A stretch of 64,000 bases of DNA from the NCBI GenBank assembly GCA_949357655.1, contig CASHTG010000001.1, positions 992,001 to 1,056,000 of the forward strand, read 5' to 3'. The notes beneath the pieces were generated by a model. It was not told the origin of the DNA. It saw nothing but the letters and a program-made list of their open reading frames with translations, and searched no databases. The position numbers and the translations under genes were made by a program. Positions 24,259 through 35,657 of this stretch are shown here, one piece after another. How positions within the stretch are numbered: position 1 is the first letter of the stretch; each line of letters opens with the position of its first letter. Origin of the DNA: Parascedosporium putredinis (taxonomy: Eukaryota; Ascomycota; Sordariomycetes; Microascales; Microascaceae).

Positions 24259-24887
24259 ATGGCTGCTCCACCAACCCAGTTGCTTCCTTTAGGTAAATTT
24301 ATCTCGGCGTCGGTGGTGGTCACCCCACCATGACTGGCCGTAGTAGCCACATCCCGACCTGCAGATTGCTAACTCGTCTGCTGATAGAACTCATCGACAA
24401 GTGTGTCGGCTCAAAAATATGGGTCGTCATGAAAGGTGACAAAGGTCGGTCTTTTACCTGGCTTCACTCGATGGCCATCTGCAGTCGTCTTTGCCCTATC
24501 CACTGACCACCTTCACGCTGCAGAGTTCAGCGGTACGCTCTTGGGGTTCGACGACTACGTCAGTAAGTGCTCGGCGTTTTTCCAACAGAATTATTGATAC
24601 GAACCGCAGTATCTAACCTGCTGACTTTTTAGACATGGTTCTTGAGGACGTCACTGAATTGTAAGGGCTTGTCCGGGTGTCATTTGGTGATGGCTCTTTG
24701 AACAGATCTGACAGGAAGCGAATAGTGACTACTCCGGCAACCACACCAAACTTCCCAAGATTCTCCTGAACGGAAACAACATTTGCATGGTAAATAACGA
24801 TGCCCTTTGGTCCACTACTTAACAAGCTTCCCCGTATCGCTAATCGCGCGCTAGCTCATTCCCGGCGGAGAGGGGCCCGTATCATGA
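24259..24887 (+). CDS. LSM5: U6 snRNA-associated Sm-like protein LSm5
   Basis: LSm5 is a subunit of the LSm2-8 ring that binds the U6 snRNA 3' end in the nucleus, and of the cytoplasmic LSm1-7 ring in mRNA decay. Six small exons (24259-24292, 24388-24444, 24524-24562, 24633-24660, 24726-24789, 24855-24887) join perfectly in frame to 84 residues. Sm1 reads LLPLELIDKCVGSKIWVVMK, KEFSGTLLGFDDYVNMVLED; Sm2 reads ILLNGNNICMLIPGGEGP. No frame break was found, and the exons hold no long homopolymer. Its short exons hide it from simple ORF scanning. Identification is secure. Confidence 0.95.
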
Positions 24888-25485
24888 GAGGAAAAGCATT
24901 GCTTCGGCATCCCAGGCCACCCCTCAAGATCTTCGAGGTCGAACCACAGCGGCGTTCTGCGAGAGTAAAGGCAGGATGGTATCTACAAAAGGAAAGAGTG
25001 AAAACACACGCTACTGATGAAATACATGTTACCCTCCACTAGAGCAGAGTCTCTGGTCTCAACCTATGACAGTGATGAACTCCGTATAGCTCGGGAACCC
25101 ACTCAACTCTTTGGATAAGAGCGCATAAGTTCAAAGTACCGACGAAGGGATCAATAAAATAAGTCAAGACAACAAATATGTCCAAAATGTGCCTTGGGTT
25201 CTTCGATATATGTGTTGGCCTTCCCAGCTATCCCAACAAATCCCCAGCAGCTCCCTTTACTGTGTCTTGTTTTCTATCTGTTTCCGACTTGGTTGTCGTT
25301 CAGTTTATAAAACGTACAAGGTTTAACTAGTAGTAAAAAGAAGAAAAAAGCCCTCAACTCCATGGAAAATGATACGATGTCCCGCGTGCCTCATCAAGTA
25401 AGAAACCAAAAAACGATTTTCTTTTTAACAAAACAAAACAAAAAGGCAATATGTTGCGTCATCTCAAGCCATACTTCTTTTGATT
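24888..25485. other. Convergent 3' flanks of LSM5 and RPB11
   Basis: About 600 bases, A/T-rich around 25330-25450, with no coding signal. Confidence 0.6.
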
Positions 25486-26176
25486 TCACGGGTTTCCGTT
25501 TTGATTTTGCTCTCCTTCTGTAACCATGCGTCGGAGCTCCCATTCTCTTGTGAACTCTTGGCTCAGATGGTTTAGGTCTCGGAGCAGCTTCTCAAGAACG
25601 GAGAGAAGCGCCTCCTTGGGAGTGATGCTGCCGTCCGTCTGGATCCGGATAAAAAGCTCAGGAACATTAGGATGGGGAACTGGAGAACTAGGTTAGTGGC
25701 TGGGTTTTCTTTTTAGAGCGCGGGGCTAGCTGCGACGGGAGCATAGGGGTTGACAACGAACTTTTGTAGCCGGCGAAGAGGACATTGCGGTGCTTCTTGA
25801 GCTGCTCGGAGACCACGTTGCCAATGGTGTGGTCCTCTTTCTTGATAACAAAATCGGAGCAGTTGGGAATCGCTAGAGGATTGTTAGCCTGGGTTCCAGG
25901 ACAAGCGAGACCACAGGGATCGGGCTGGGAGAGGTTAACCTGTGAATGGAACCTCGTCGCACTTCTTCTCTCTCCGAGGAGGAAAAGCTCGAACCTGGCT
26001 CCTGGTTAGACACAACTATACAACGGTATCATGGGTAAAGAGAAGTAGAGGCAAGCCAAGATCCCGTGAACAGACGTGGAAGATGATAATGGCAGGCCTG
26101 ACGTCGAGTGACGGGTAGAAACGACCGGCCCCGAAAGACTTGTTGTAGAGGCAACTTACCTATCGGGCGCGTTCAT
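25486..26176 (-). CDS. RPB11: RNA polymerase II subunit Rpb11
   Basis: Rpb11 pairs with Rpb3 to form the alpha-like assembly platform of RNA polymerase II. Four exons: 26176-26160, 25994-25940, 25872-25762 and 25679-25486, about 125 residues. Exon 1 encodes only MNAPDR, the family's usual start. Exon 2 continues RFELFLL and KKCDEVPFT. Exon 3 has the hallmark EDHTIGN and VLFAGYK. Exon 4 has PHPNVPELFIRIQTDG and the C-terminal helix. One base is missing in exon 2 (about 25965-25985) between FELFLL and EKKC; the exact site is unclear. The sequence separates it from the paralogue Rpc19 by the MNAPDRFELF start. It is head-to-head with the methyltransferase gene. Confidence 0.93.
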
Positions 26177-26845
26177 ATTTTAGAGAGGTGAAGATGATGA
26201 AATCAAAAAGGAATGGCGGCCTAGCCCTGGGTAACGCGGGTAGTAGGGCGAGGACGAGGGCTCGATGAGATGTGGAAGGCTGTGAGATTTGTGAGATTTG
26301 TGAGACTAGGGCCAATTTGGCGTATGCCGACAGAGACGCCCAAATTTGATGTGCTAATGAGGCGAGGGTCAGGATTTTCGAAATATTCTCACAACGATGA
26401 GAGTTGAATGAAACTCTATGAATTAAAGAATCGCAATGTCGAGGGCTGGTGCAACGGATTCCTGTAGATCGACGCGAACTCGAATTGAACCGCCCATGAG
26501 CTCGAGTTGCAAGGACGTCGTCAAATTACATAAGCAACACCCTTTGGGTGGGTTCCACTCCCAATGCTCGCAGATGTGTGAATGGTTGACGAGTGCCCTT
26601 TTCGCTGGCAGGTGCGTGCCATTTTCGGAATACTCAATACCTCTAAGCTTGTTGTAGTCCTCACATAAGAATTCAGTTCACAAATAATACACTACCTCCG
26701 TCTATAGGTCCACATTGTTTCTATTACTAGTACCCTTTAGACGGGTTTCCTCTTTTCTTTCCCTTTTCTATATACATATAGATATAAAGAACTAAAATCC
26801 TTAACCTCTATACCCCACGGCGCCTTGCACCCCCTGTGTTCCTTC
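26177..26845. other. Divergent promoter region, RPB11 and HemK/MTQ1
   Basis: 670 bases without a gene. It includes a short direct repeat tgtgagattt (26280-26300) and a TATA-like stretch close to the methyltransferase start. Confidence 0.55.
26769..26789 (+). promoter_or_regulatory. TATA-like element upstream of the HemK/MTQ1 gene
   Basis: An A/T-rich TATATA-CATATAGATATAAA stretch ends 57 bases before the start codon at 26846. This is a plausible core promoter element by position and composition only. Confidence 0.35.
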
Positions 26846-27909
26846 ATGCCCAGAATCTCCCTTCGCCAACTCCGCCAAGCCTACAAAGTCTCTCCCTTCC
26901 TCTCCCGCCTCCTCCCAGCCTGCAGGGACCTCGCCTCCGCCCAAAACGAGCTACGATGGCTACGTGACCACCACGCCGCCGCCCCGGCGTCGCGACGGCG
27001 GCCCCTCGCAGCCCTGTGCGAAGAGAGGCGTCGCGGCGTCCCCTCCAGTACATCCTGGGCACCCAGCCCTTTGGCAACCTCGACATCCGGTGCGGCCCGG
27101 GCGTCCTGATCCCGCGGCCCGAGACCGAAGCCTACACGGAGCACCTGGCCAGCCTCCTACGCGGACTGCCGCTCCACACCCGGCGTGATCTCAAAATCAT
27201 CGACTTTTGCACCGGCACCGGCTGCATCCCCTGCTCCTCTACTCGCTCCTCGCCAAGCGCTTCCCGGGCCTCGTTGTCGAAGGATTCGACATTTCTCCCG
27301 CCGCCTTGCGCCTCGCGAGACGTAATCGGGCCTCCGCGATCGCGTCGGGTCACGTACCGAGCCCGAGCCCCGCGCAATCACTCTCCTTCCGCTACGGCGA
27401 TGTCCTCTCAAGCGCTGGGTCGATACGCACCTTGCGAGTTCGAGATGCGACGTTCTCGTCTCGAACCCTCCCTACGTTTCATCCCAAGCCTGGAGCTTGG
27501 CCCAAGAAGGTCTTAGCTACTCGACCCGGAAGTACGAGCCAAAGTTGGCTCTCGTGCCAGGTGACCATGTGGATGTGCCTCGAGGTGGCTGGCTGCACGA
27601 AGATGCGTTTTACGCCGCGCTGCTAGACATCGCGCTGATCGTCCAGCCGAGCATTGTTCTCTTCGAGTTTGGGGGTGACGTTCAGGAGAACGGATTCTAC
27701 GGCTAGCCATGACGCATGCCTTTGCCAAGGATGCAGACTTCGAGTTATGGCGAGATTATCCGTATTTACAGGCTAGTGATGTGGCTGATGCCGACGGTCA
27801 CGAGTTTCGGGTGACGGATAGTTTTGGCAGCAATAGGGTGGTGCCCGTGAGAGGCAATGGAAATATCAGATCCCTTTTCATACGGAAAAAGGAGGTTGGC
27901 CATGTGTAA
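26846..27909 (+). CDS. MTQ1: HemK/Mtq1-type release factor glutamine N5-methyltransferase
   Basis: It methylates the glutamine of the GGQ motif in a translation release factor using S-adenosylmethionine. The Mtq1 branch acts in mitochondria. About 355 residues. The N-terminal helical domain (MPRISLRQLRQAYK) is followed by LQYILGTQPFGNLDI and GPGVLIPRPETE, the SAM-binding loop DFCTGTGCIPLL, acidic FDISPAAL and the diagnostic NPPY (in DVLVSNPPYVSSQAW). The frame is interrupted at 27040-27043 (C4), 27228-27231 (C4), 27410-27411 (AA) and near 27690. One base at each joins all motifs to the stop at 27907-27909. Presence of the N-terminal domain separates it from Mtq2. The 3' end is only 94 bases from the convergent GCP5 gene. 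Confidence 0.9.
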
Positions 27910-28003
27910 CGGATATGAGGGGCGGAAATGTATATACAATGTGTAAAAGTAATGGTTCATAGCTCGTCTCTTAACATGATACCCCAGCGGACTGCATAAA
28001 AGC

Positions 28004-30822
28004 CTACGCCCAGCCTTGGAATCTAGTGCCCATAGTTCCAGACTCGAGCATTTCTGCCAAGATGTCCCATTTGACCCCTGCCGAGTGACCCGTTGCCCTC
28101 GCCACAGCTCTCAAGCCTTCCGTCACAAACCTCAAATGTTTGTCAAAGGCCGAGTGCAGCGTCAAAACCGTCTCTCTAAACGTCTTGATTTCGTAGTGAT
28201 CGGGAGGGTATGCACGCGCTGCCTCGTCATCCTCACTCGCCGCATCGCTATCGTCGTCGTCATCCGAAAGGTTTGCATTCCGCCTTGGAGTACGCGCAGG
28301 TGTGGCTCGCATTGGGGCACGAGGGGCGATGTGATGAAGGAAAGCCGGGAAATCTCTTGCATTTCCTCATTTTCTCTCCTTGCGTTGAGCACGTAGGCCT
28401 TCTCGAGCTGGATCGTCAAATCAACGAGATCGAGGATGGCTTCTCGAATAGGCGCAAGCTTGCTTCCGAGGCAACACTCGTCCATCACTTGTTTTGTGAA
28501 AGCAAGATGTACCTCAATCATGGAATCGACATCGTGGGAAGATTCTAGATCTAGCCGCAGTTTCGCGCAGTTGGGAGCCAGCACAAGGGTTGTCAGGTAG
28601 CTGTGAAATGTGTTGCAAAACCAGAGAAGCTTTGCACGTACTAGGTAGTAAGCACTCCGGTCGTCCCAGTTATCTCCGTCGGTCGTGTCGTTGGCAAGAA
28701 TCCGGTGCTTTTTTAACATGTAGGTTGCGCGGCGCAACTGCAGAAGGAGGGTATAGACGGCCTTGTACCGGGATATGCTCTCCTCGGCTAGTATCATTTG
28801 CACTGGCCAGCGGACGTTGTAGCTGAGCGAGATTGTTGGCAGCAGCTTCCGAACAAAGTCCCGCGCAGCTGAGGTAGGTATGCCATGGCCTTGTTGCGTG
28901 ATCGCGACGGATAGCCGGTGGTGCGGAATACTGGGAGAGTAAACCTCCTGGGCTAGAGAGGTCAACGTATACCTATCTCGACAGCCAGCGCTGAGCACGT
29001 CGAGTTTCTTGAAGAGAGAGGTGGAGAAGACCTCTGCGAGAGAGCCATCGGACATGAAGTAGAGTTGCTGCAAAACCTCAAGATCCGTCGACAGCCCGCA
29101 CGACTCGAGGAGCACGCGTTTTAGATTGATAGCCGTTGCCTGGTGCTTGCTCCGAACCCAGCGCTCAAAGACGTCGTTGAAAAGCTCGGTGAAGGGAGCA
29201 AGGTCCGAAGCTGACGAAATCACAGAGTCGAAATCAAAGGCGGGCTCGTTTTCTCCGCCCAGATCCTCCCGTACGGGAGTGTACTTGCCTAGGTGTTTGA
29301 GAATCACGATGCTTTTTCCAGCGATGAAGATCTTGTTAGCGGAGGGTCAGGAAACGAGGCGCGTACAGGGCGCCATCCGAAGTCTGCCTGAGCCGGAATT
29401 GGCCCTTCCAGACCTGGTTGAGGGGTACGTGAGTGGCCGATTCGGAGACAAAGAAAATTTTGTCTCCTGGTATTAGTTCACCTTCCCTCATCCAGAGCCT
29501 CATGGGGCGCAGGTAGTAGCGGAAGCATTCGAAAAGATTCGGCCTAAAGCATCGTAGGTCGCCATTCTCCCGGATATCTGGGCAATGCCAATCTCGTGAA
29601 ACAGAAGCTCGAGGTACCCGAATGCGCCCCTATGAGAGTCCTCGAGATGCTGTACGATATCCGACAGTTTTTGTAAGGGTTCTGGGGAGCCTTTAACTCA
29701 TTGAACACGGCGACCAAGCTAATGACGATATCCTGCTCGAGTCGTAAAATGCGTATTTCGAGTTCAGTGGCTCGAGCGTCGAAGGGACGCAAGGAGCGCG
29801 ACACACAGTCCTGGAAAACCTGGATGTGGGGCGCAGTCTGAGGTTGGCAAGCAAAAGCGCGCAACACGCCGAGTTGCCGGCCGGTTGCGGCAAGAGAATC
29901 CATTATTGATTTATACGCGTCACTCGAGACGTTGGCGAGCTGGAACACAAGGTTGGGCTCATAATCTTTGGAGAACATGGTTGTTCTCTGCCCCCGGAGC
30001 ATCGACAAGACCTCGCGAACTACTTGAAGTTCTGGAACAGTAGGTTTTGGGGACTGACTCGTAGAGGGTTGTGTTGTTGCATATGCTCTCCACTCTTGGG
30101 CTCGTTGGAGCTCTTCAAGCGTCGTATCATCCCGAGATTCGGTGATATAATCGGTTGCTACTCGTGCCGGGGCTTCGGCCTCAGACTGGTTGGATCTAGA
30201 GGAATGAGAATCGCTGGCGGTGTCGGATAGATAACCTTGTTCAATATCACTCCCCGAGTCGTCATACTGCAAGGAAGCCCAGAGATCAGGGTCATCATCC
30301 CAACCATCCTCCTTGGCAATGTCTTCCCACCGAAGCTGCGGGCCATCTTCTGGTGCGGGCTGCCGAAGAGCGTCAAGATCATCGAGGCTGGTGTTCTGCA
30401 GGGGTCGATCGGAGAGCTCGAGAAGGAGATGAAGGAAGTCGGGACGCCATTTTTCCGGGACAGGGTCTAACCTATCTAGTCCATCGCGCAGCGCGTCCGC
30501 CAGAGCTTCACGATGGTGCACCCGAAAGGTTTCCTCCAGCCCATTCAAGGTCTTCTCTACCTCAAACTGGTTCGTGCGGAGAAACCCATGATTACGGAGG
30601 CGGCGCAACGCTCGTTCGCGATATGAGGTGAATTGTGCGGTTTGCGACTATTGGCGAGTTAGAAGGGGAATAGCGCGTGGGGGCGTGGAGGACGTGGAGG
30701 ACGTGGAGGAACTGCGGCCGATATGTCGGTGCAGCAGCGTACCAACGGACCTTTGCGGAAGTTCCAGTGATGGCCTCGACCAATTCGCCAGTGAGTGAAC
30801 TAAGATGTGCATGGAAGGCCAT
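28004..30822 (-). CDS. Gamma-tubulin complex component GCP5/Mod21-like
   Basis: A subunit of the gamma-tubulin ring complex that nucleates microtubules at spindle pole bodies. Exon 1 is 30822-30751 (MAFHAHLSSLTGELVEAI), the intron 30750-30648, and exon 2 30647-28004, about 906 residues. The N-terminal part has the GCP5-type block RWEDIAKEDGW followed by acidic repeats. Grip1 follows with FECFRYYLRPMRLWM, the ANKIFIAGKSI and LKHLG signature, and Grip2 with YNVRWPVQMIL, AYYLVRAKLLWFCNTFHSYL. An acidic SDDDDDSD loop precedes the end (TRFQGWA). Breaks lie at 29668-29672 (T5), 29569-29571 (C3), about 29338-29346 (two bases) and 28323-28326 (G4). The GCP family is certain; GCP5 rather than GCP6 is inferred from length and the N-terminal block. 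Confidence 0.87.
30684..30710 (-). repeat. Three 9-bp repeats (CGTGGAGGA) in GCP5 intron 1
   Basis: Three exact copies of CGTGGAGGA on the + strand lie inside the single intron of the GCP5-like gene. Confidence 0.93.
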
Positions 30823-32315
30823 GGCGGATGAGACTTTCTTTTATTGACTGTCGGTTGGTTCTACTTGACAGGTATCATCTTGGGAACAGACTCCAGTGCA
30901 TGCTAGCATGCGGGAGTGGCACCGCGGAGAGAAAGACCCTTCACAGAGTGAAAGGCAGATGAGGTTGTAGATGGGTTGATTTGGTGGGGGTATATTGTGG
31001 ATTTCCATCCACTTTACGCGACCACCCAACGCGCTTGCAGCTGGACCCGTCTTGTGAACATCGCCCGGTGATTGATTGATGCTGACTAATCAAATGCAAC
31101 CTTTAGCGCAAACTTCGACTCAAGCTCCAACAAAAGCCAGGGATGCAAGGGTCGCCGATGCTACCTGCCACTGCCAAGCTTGCCCATCCCTGTGAGGTGT
31201 GAAAAGCCGCGTCAAGAACGCTCTGAACGCGCAAGACACGTCGCAATTGACTGGATGAATCAAAAGAAAAAAAAGCCCCCTTTTTCCGCGCTCTCTCCCG
31301 TCTTTGCCGCAGCTAGTTTGCAAAAACCAAAGGATCCGATCGGATTTTTCAATATTGACTCTTGAGTGCTACCGTCCCGAAGGCAAACTGGAAGTTTAAG
31401 ACCCTTGAGCAAGACACCACTCATGCAGGTTTTCGAAATCCCGGAACGAGTAAAACAACATTGAAGATAGGGGGCTACACATGGATTTACTGAATCATGA
31501 TGATTGTAAACTCAGCTTCGCCGGGTGGAAAAGGGGAGCTCAACGTCGCTGAGACACAAGCTTACGTGATAATCATGTTATGTGTGGTTTCTCATTGTCC
31601 ATGGTTAAATATCTTGATTATTCCAAGAGTCAAGCTTACTTTCCCCATTTGACTGAAAGCCTTGGAGACGTTGTGTGGTATCGAAATTGCGAACCAAGAG
31701 TTGGCTGTTTTCCATTTCATGTTTAATCAAGAAGCCAAGCCGTATCACTCTATCTTGCATTCTGGACCCGCCTTCTTCTCAGCCACAGTCACCCCTTCTT
31801 TAGACTTTGGGCCTTGATTTTTTTTTCTTGCTCCCTTCCGTCAAGACCACTCCGAGTGGCTGCCTGTGCTTCGTTTCACGCTCTCCCAATTCATCCATCT
31901 ATTCTTCTAACCATTGGAAACTCTATTCCCTGGACTTTCCCTTCTTTTCCTTTTCCTTTTCCCTTCCATTTCCTTTCCTTCTTGGCCCCACTCGCGCAGT
32001 CCTAGTGCTCTCCAGGAGCTATCGAGCTTATGCAGTGATTGAGCCCCCTTTTCTCGCAATCGAATTTGGGCCATCTATCCATCATTCATCATCATCGCCC
32101 AATCTAATCCATTTTGCCACGTTCTCTAGCCCAAAAGAGGACGAAATCCTCGACGACAGCCCCTTTCCCGACCTTTTGCCCCGATTTGCATCGCGACGCT
32201 TTCTTCGTGACGACGGACCAGGCCTGCCTTGTCGCAATTTTTCTAAGCATCCGATTGTCGACATCGAGGCTTGACTGCCATCGTCTATATTCTTGCGCAA
32301 CCCCCTTTTTCCAGC
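30823..32315. other. Divergent intergenic region, GCP5 and GT15 gene
   Basis: 1.5 kb with no recognisable gene. The right half becomes pyrimidine-rich toward the mannosyltransferase start. Confidence 0.6.
31935..31983 (+). promoter_or_regulatory. Pyrimidine (CT) tract upstream of the mannosyltransferase gene
   Basis: Nearly uninterrupted C/T run on the coding strand about 335-380 bases before the start codon. CT blocks of this kind are common near transcription starts of highly expressed filamentous-fungal genes; the role here is inference. Confidence 0.4.
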
Positions 32316-33792
32316 ATGGGCGTCGCGAGACCCGTACGGGCCCTCGGGCTCGGCGCTATTATCCTGTGGTGTTTCTTCCTCTATCAGATATTTTCCCCGG
32401 ACCAGCCGAGGACAAATGTGTTGAAACCCCAGAGCCTGGAACACGACCCTATGGTCGATCGTAGGTCAAGCCCGCACGCACCGCGAAGCCTCACTCCGAG
32501 GCAGCCGCGAATCGATATTGAATACCCGTGGGCTAACCCATTACTCTCTATTCTAGCCATTGGTGAACCCGAAGGAATGCTACACCGCACCTCCCCCGAT
32601 ACGCCCCCGGCATCACCGATTCAGACCGGATCAGCGCAACTTTGCTCGCTCTAGTGAGGAATGAGGAGCTCGAAGGCATGGTTGAGGCGATGAAGGACCT
32701 TGAGAGGACCTGGAATCATAAGTTTAACTACCCTTGGACCTTCTTCAATGATGTTCCCTTCTCGGAAGAGTTTAAGCGTCAAACCTCTGCTGCCACGAAT
32801 GCCGAATGCAGATATGGTACGCTTCATCCTCAGATTCCCCGTCGCTATCTTTCCATCCTTTGCCCCGTTTCCGTTCCAACCACTCTTCAATGCCTCACCC
32901 AACTAGCCCTCTTATGTCTAGCTAACCGTTCCCTTTGCGTCTTGTAGAGGTTATTCCGAAGGAACACTGGGAGGTGCCTACTTGGATCAACTCCGACGTG
33001 CAAGACGCATCGGCTCGTTTGCTCAAGGACAACGGTGTCCAGTATGCCTCCATGACTTCCTACCACCAGATGTGTCGATGGAACAGTGGCCTCTTTTACA
33101 AGCACCCCGCTCTCAAAGACGTCCAGTACTACTGGCGCGTAGAGCCCAATGTCCACTTTTTCTGCGATGTCGACTACGACGTCTTTAGGTACATGCAAGA
33201 CAATAACAAGACGTACGGCTTTACCATCAACCTCTACGACGATCCCAAGTCCATCGAGACGCTTTGGCCCGAGACCCTCAGGTTCCTGGCCGCAAACCCC
33301 GACACCCTCGCCGAGAACAACGCTATGCCGTGGTTGACCGATAGCCTCCGCCGCCCCGAACACAACTCCAAAGCCAACGGTTATTCTACCTGCCATTTCT
33401 GGAGCAATTTCGAAATCGGCGACATGACCTTCTGGCGAAGCAAAATCTATGAAGATTATTTCAACCATCTTGACCGAGCTGGTGGCTTCTTCTACGAGCG
33501 TTGGGGAGACGCGCCTGTTCACAGCATTGCCCTCGGCCTGTTTGAGGATGCTAACCGCATCCACTGGTATGTTGTTCCCGCATCAGCCTATCTTGTGCGT
33601 CCCCTCTGTGCCATGCACTAACATGTATCTTGTAGGTTCCGTGACATTGGCTACCAACACGTGCCTTTCCTCAACTGCCCCAACTCGCCCAAATGCAAAG
33701 GATGCGAGACTGGCAAACCATACCAGGGCGAAGACTTCCTTCGACAAGAGGACTGCCGGCCCAACTGGTTCAAGTTTGTTGGTCTTGGCTAA
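32316..33792 (+). CDS. Alpha-1,2-mannosyltransferase, KTR/KRE2 family (GT15)
   Basis: A Golgi type II membrane enzyme that transfers mannose from GDP-mannose to O- and N-linked glycans. Exons: 32316-32453, 32557-32816, 32948-33566 and 33636-33792, about 391 residues. A short cytosolic head (MGVARPVRA) is followed by a signal anchor (LGLGAIILWCFFLYQIF) and a stem. The catalytic domain has NPKECYTAPPP, RNEELEGMVEAMKDLE, YHQMCRWNSG, YYWRVEPNVHFFCDVDYD, GYSTCHFWSNFEIG and GGFFYERWGDAPVHSIAL, and ends with NCPNSPKC, CRPNWF. Two C5 runs (32593-32597 and 32604-32608) each lack one base. The exon 1 donor could be 32454 (GTCGAT, in phase) or 32461 (GTAGGT, out of phase). Which KTR member it is cannot be told. 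Confidence 0.92.
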
Positions 33793-34447
33793 GGCACTTG
33801 GGCTTCCCATGCCGCTTAACATTCCGCTCGCCATGCCATCTTCAATCTTTGCATAGACGGGGGCGGGGACAAGAAACAATTCAGGAGCGAGACCTTGATA
33901 GAAAACAGGTTCACGCGGGACTTAAAAATAGGGTGGCGACATCGGTCGTGATGATGGCATGGCCTGATCAGCCGGCTGCCCACGGATAACGATGTTTTTT
34001 TTCTTTTTTTCGTTCTTTTTTTGTTTTGCAAGGACTACTACCATTATGGAGGTGTTTGGGCGTTGGATCACGAATCATGCTTGCCAACCCATATACTATT
34101 ATCAACGACTCCGTTCCGGGTGTTTGTAGCCCAACCCCTAGAGGGCTGGGTGCCGGTTGAGATATTCCCAACCTTTCTAATTCGATTTGACAGCCAAGGG
34201 AGAAGGACGAGGGATAACCTGTATGTATACACATGTAGCATTAATATTTTTACGACGAAAAGAGATGAAGGTCTTGAAAAGGCAACGAGCAGAACCCTCT
34301 CCCAATGTTGAAATGTTGTGACAGTGCAATGTTGTGACAGTGTTTTGTTGAACCCCAAGCCTCGAGCCATCAATATGCAAGCACGCACGCTCGCAAACAC
34401 CCCGATCACTGGCCCATGGAGGCCGCCCTTTCGGATGGCTTTGACAG
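33793..34447. other. Convergent 3' flanks of the GT15 and WDR83-like genes
   Basis: 655 bases with no gene. A T-rich stretch lies at 33994-34026. A 14-base direct repeat (ATGTTGTGACAGTG type) lies at 34312-34342. Confidence 0.6.
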
Positions 34448-35657
34448 TTAGCCGGCACCGTAAACAGTCACCGTGCCCGAGATTCCCCGGCGCAGAATTG
34501 GTTTCCCCAGCCGCCTTCCTTCCAAGCTAAGCAGCTAATGATGTTGTTCTGCTTCTTTTCCTTGCCGTCCCTCCCCACGACCCGCTTCCGGTTCTGCAGG
34601 CCCCCAGGCCCCCAAGGCACCTGGATCCTGGCCACCACTTTGCCCGAGAGGAGGTCCCACGCCCAGATTCTACCCTCGCCGGCGTCAAGGGTGGCCTCGT
34701 CCGCGCCCAGCAGCTCGTCGCCGGCAACGACGAACCTCTCCCGCCCGCCCAAGACGGCCTGGACCCGAAGCTCCTTGTTCTGCCAGGCATCGCCCTCGAA
34801 CGTCTGCAGACAGGTCCCTTTCTCCCTGTCCATGAGCCGCAGCTTGCTGTCCAGCGTGCCGACGAGCATGGCGGCGCCGTCCCTGGTGATGTCGAGGCCG
34901 GTGACGCTCGCGCCCATGGTATCCACGGTGCACCGGCCCATGCGGATATCGTAGGCGCGGACGCGGCCGTCGACGCTCCCCGCGACGATCTCGGGCCCGC
35001 GCACGGCGAGGCAGGTGACGGCGTCCCGGGCGTCGTCGAGCACCTGGATGGGCTTGGGGCTCTGCGCTTTCACGTCCCAGATGCGCACCGAGGTGTCGAA
35101 CCCCGGACACGAGCACGCTGTCCGCGTCCCCGCCGAAACTGACGCAGTTGACGCGCGCCGAGTGGCCCTGCGGACCGCCGCCGAAGCGCCGAATCGTCTG
35201 CGCCGTCGCCACGTCCCAGAGGAACACGAGGCGGTCGCCCCCGCGGAGGCGAACCGCTCATTGTCCGAGGACACGGAGATGCTCAGCACCTCGTAGCCGT
35301 GCGCCGCGTACGTCTGGATCAGCTTGCCCTGCGGTATGGGCGGCGTCGCCGTGCGCCCCCGGGTCGAGGCGGAAATGGTGTTTTCTGCCGGGCTCGGTGC
35401 CGCCACGGTCGAGCTGGGGTTGTAGAGCCGGACGGATCGGTCTCCGGAGCCGGTGAGCACGTACGACCCCGGCGATGAAGAGTACGTTACGGCATGGACG
35501 GGTCCTAGCCCCAAGACCCGTTAGCTCCACCCCTTCTCGGGCATTTTGCGCCGGCCCACGGGAAACCCGCGAGCCAGCCTTGGGGGCGCCCTTGGCGGAT
35601 GGGCAACTTACCGGTTGCGCCCACGAGTTGAGCCACTGCCTTATCGGGAAATGACAT
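34448..35657 (-). CDS. WD40 protein resembling MORG1/WDR83
   Basis: WDR83/MORG1 proteins are single-propeller WD40 scaffolds linked to MAPK signalling and to the spliceosome. Exon 1 is 35657-35612 (MSFPDKAVAQLVGAT), the intron 35611-35505, and exon 2 35504-34448, about 368 residues. Blades show GPVHAVTYS, LTGSGDRSVRLYNP, AAHGYEVLSISVS, FASAGGDRLVFLWDVA, FDTSVRIWDVK and VDGRVRAYDIRMG. The last blade ends GISGTVTVYGAG. Breaks are at 35238-35242 (C5), 35101-35104 (C4, two bases) and 34485-34488 (C4). Without the last repair the protein ends early as CAGESRAR. The total then divides exactly by three. The WD40 fold is certain; the MORG1 name is from overall pattern. Confidence 0.85.
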
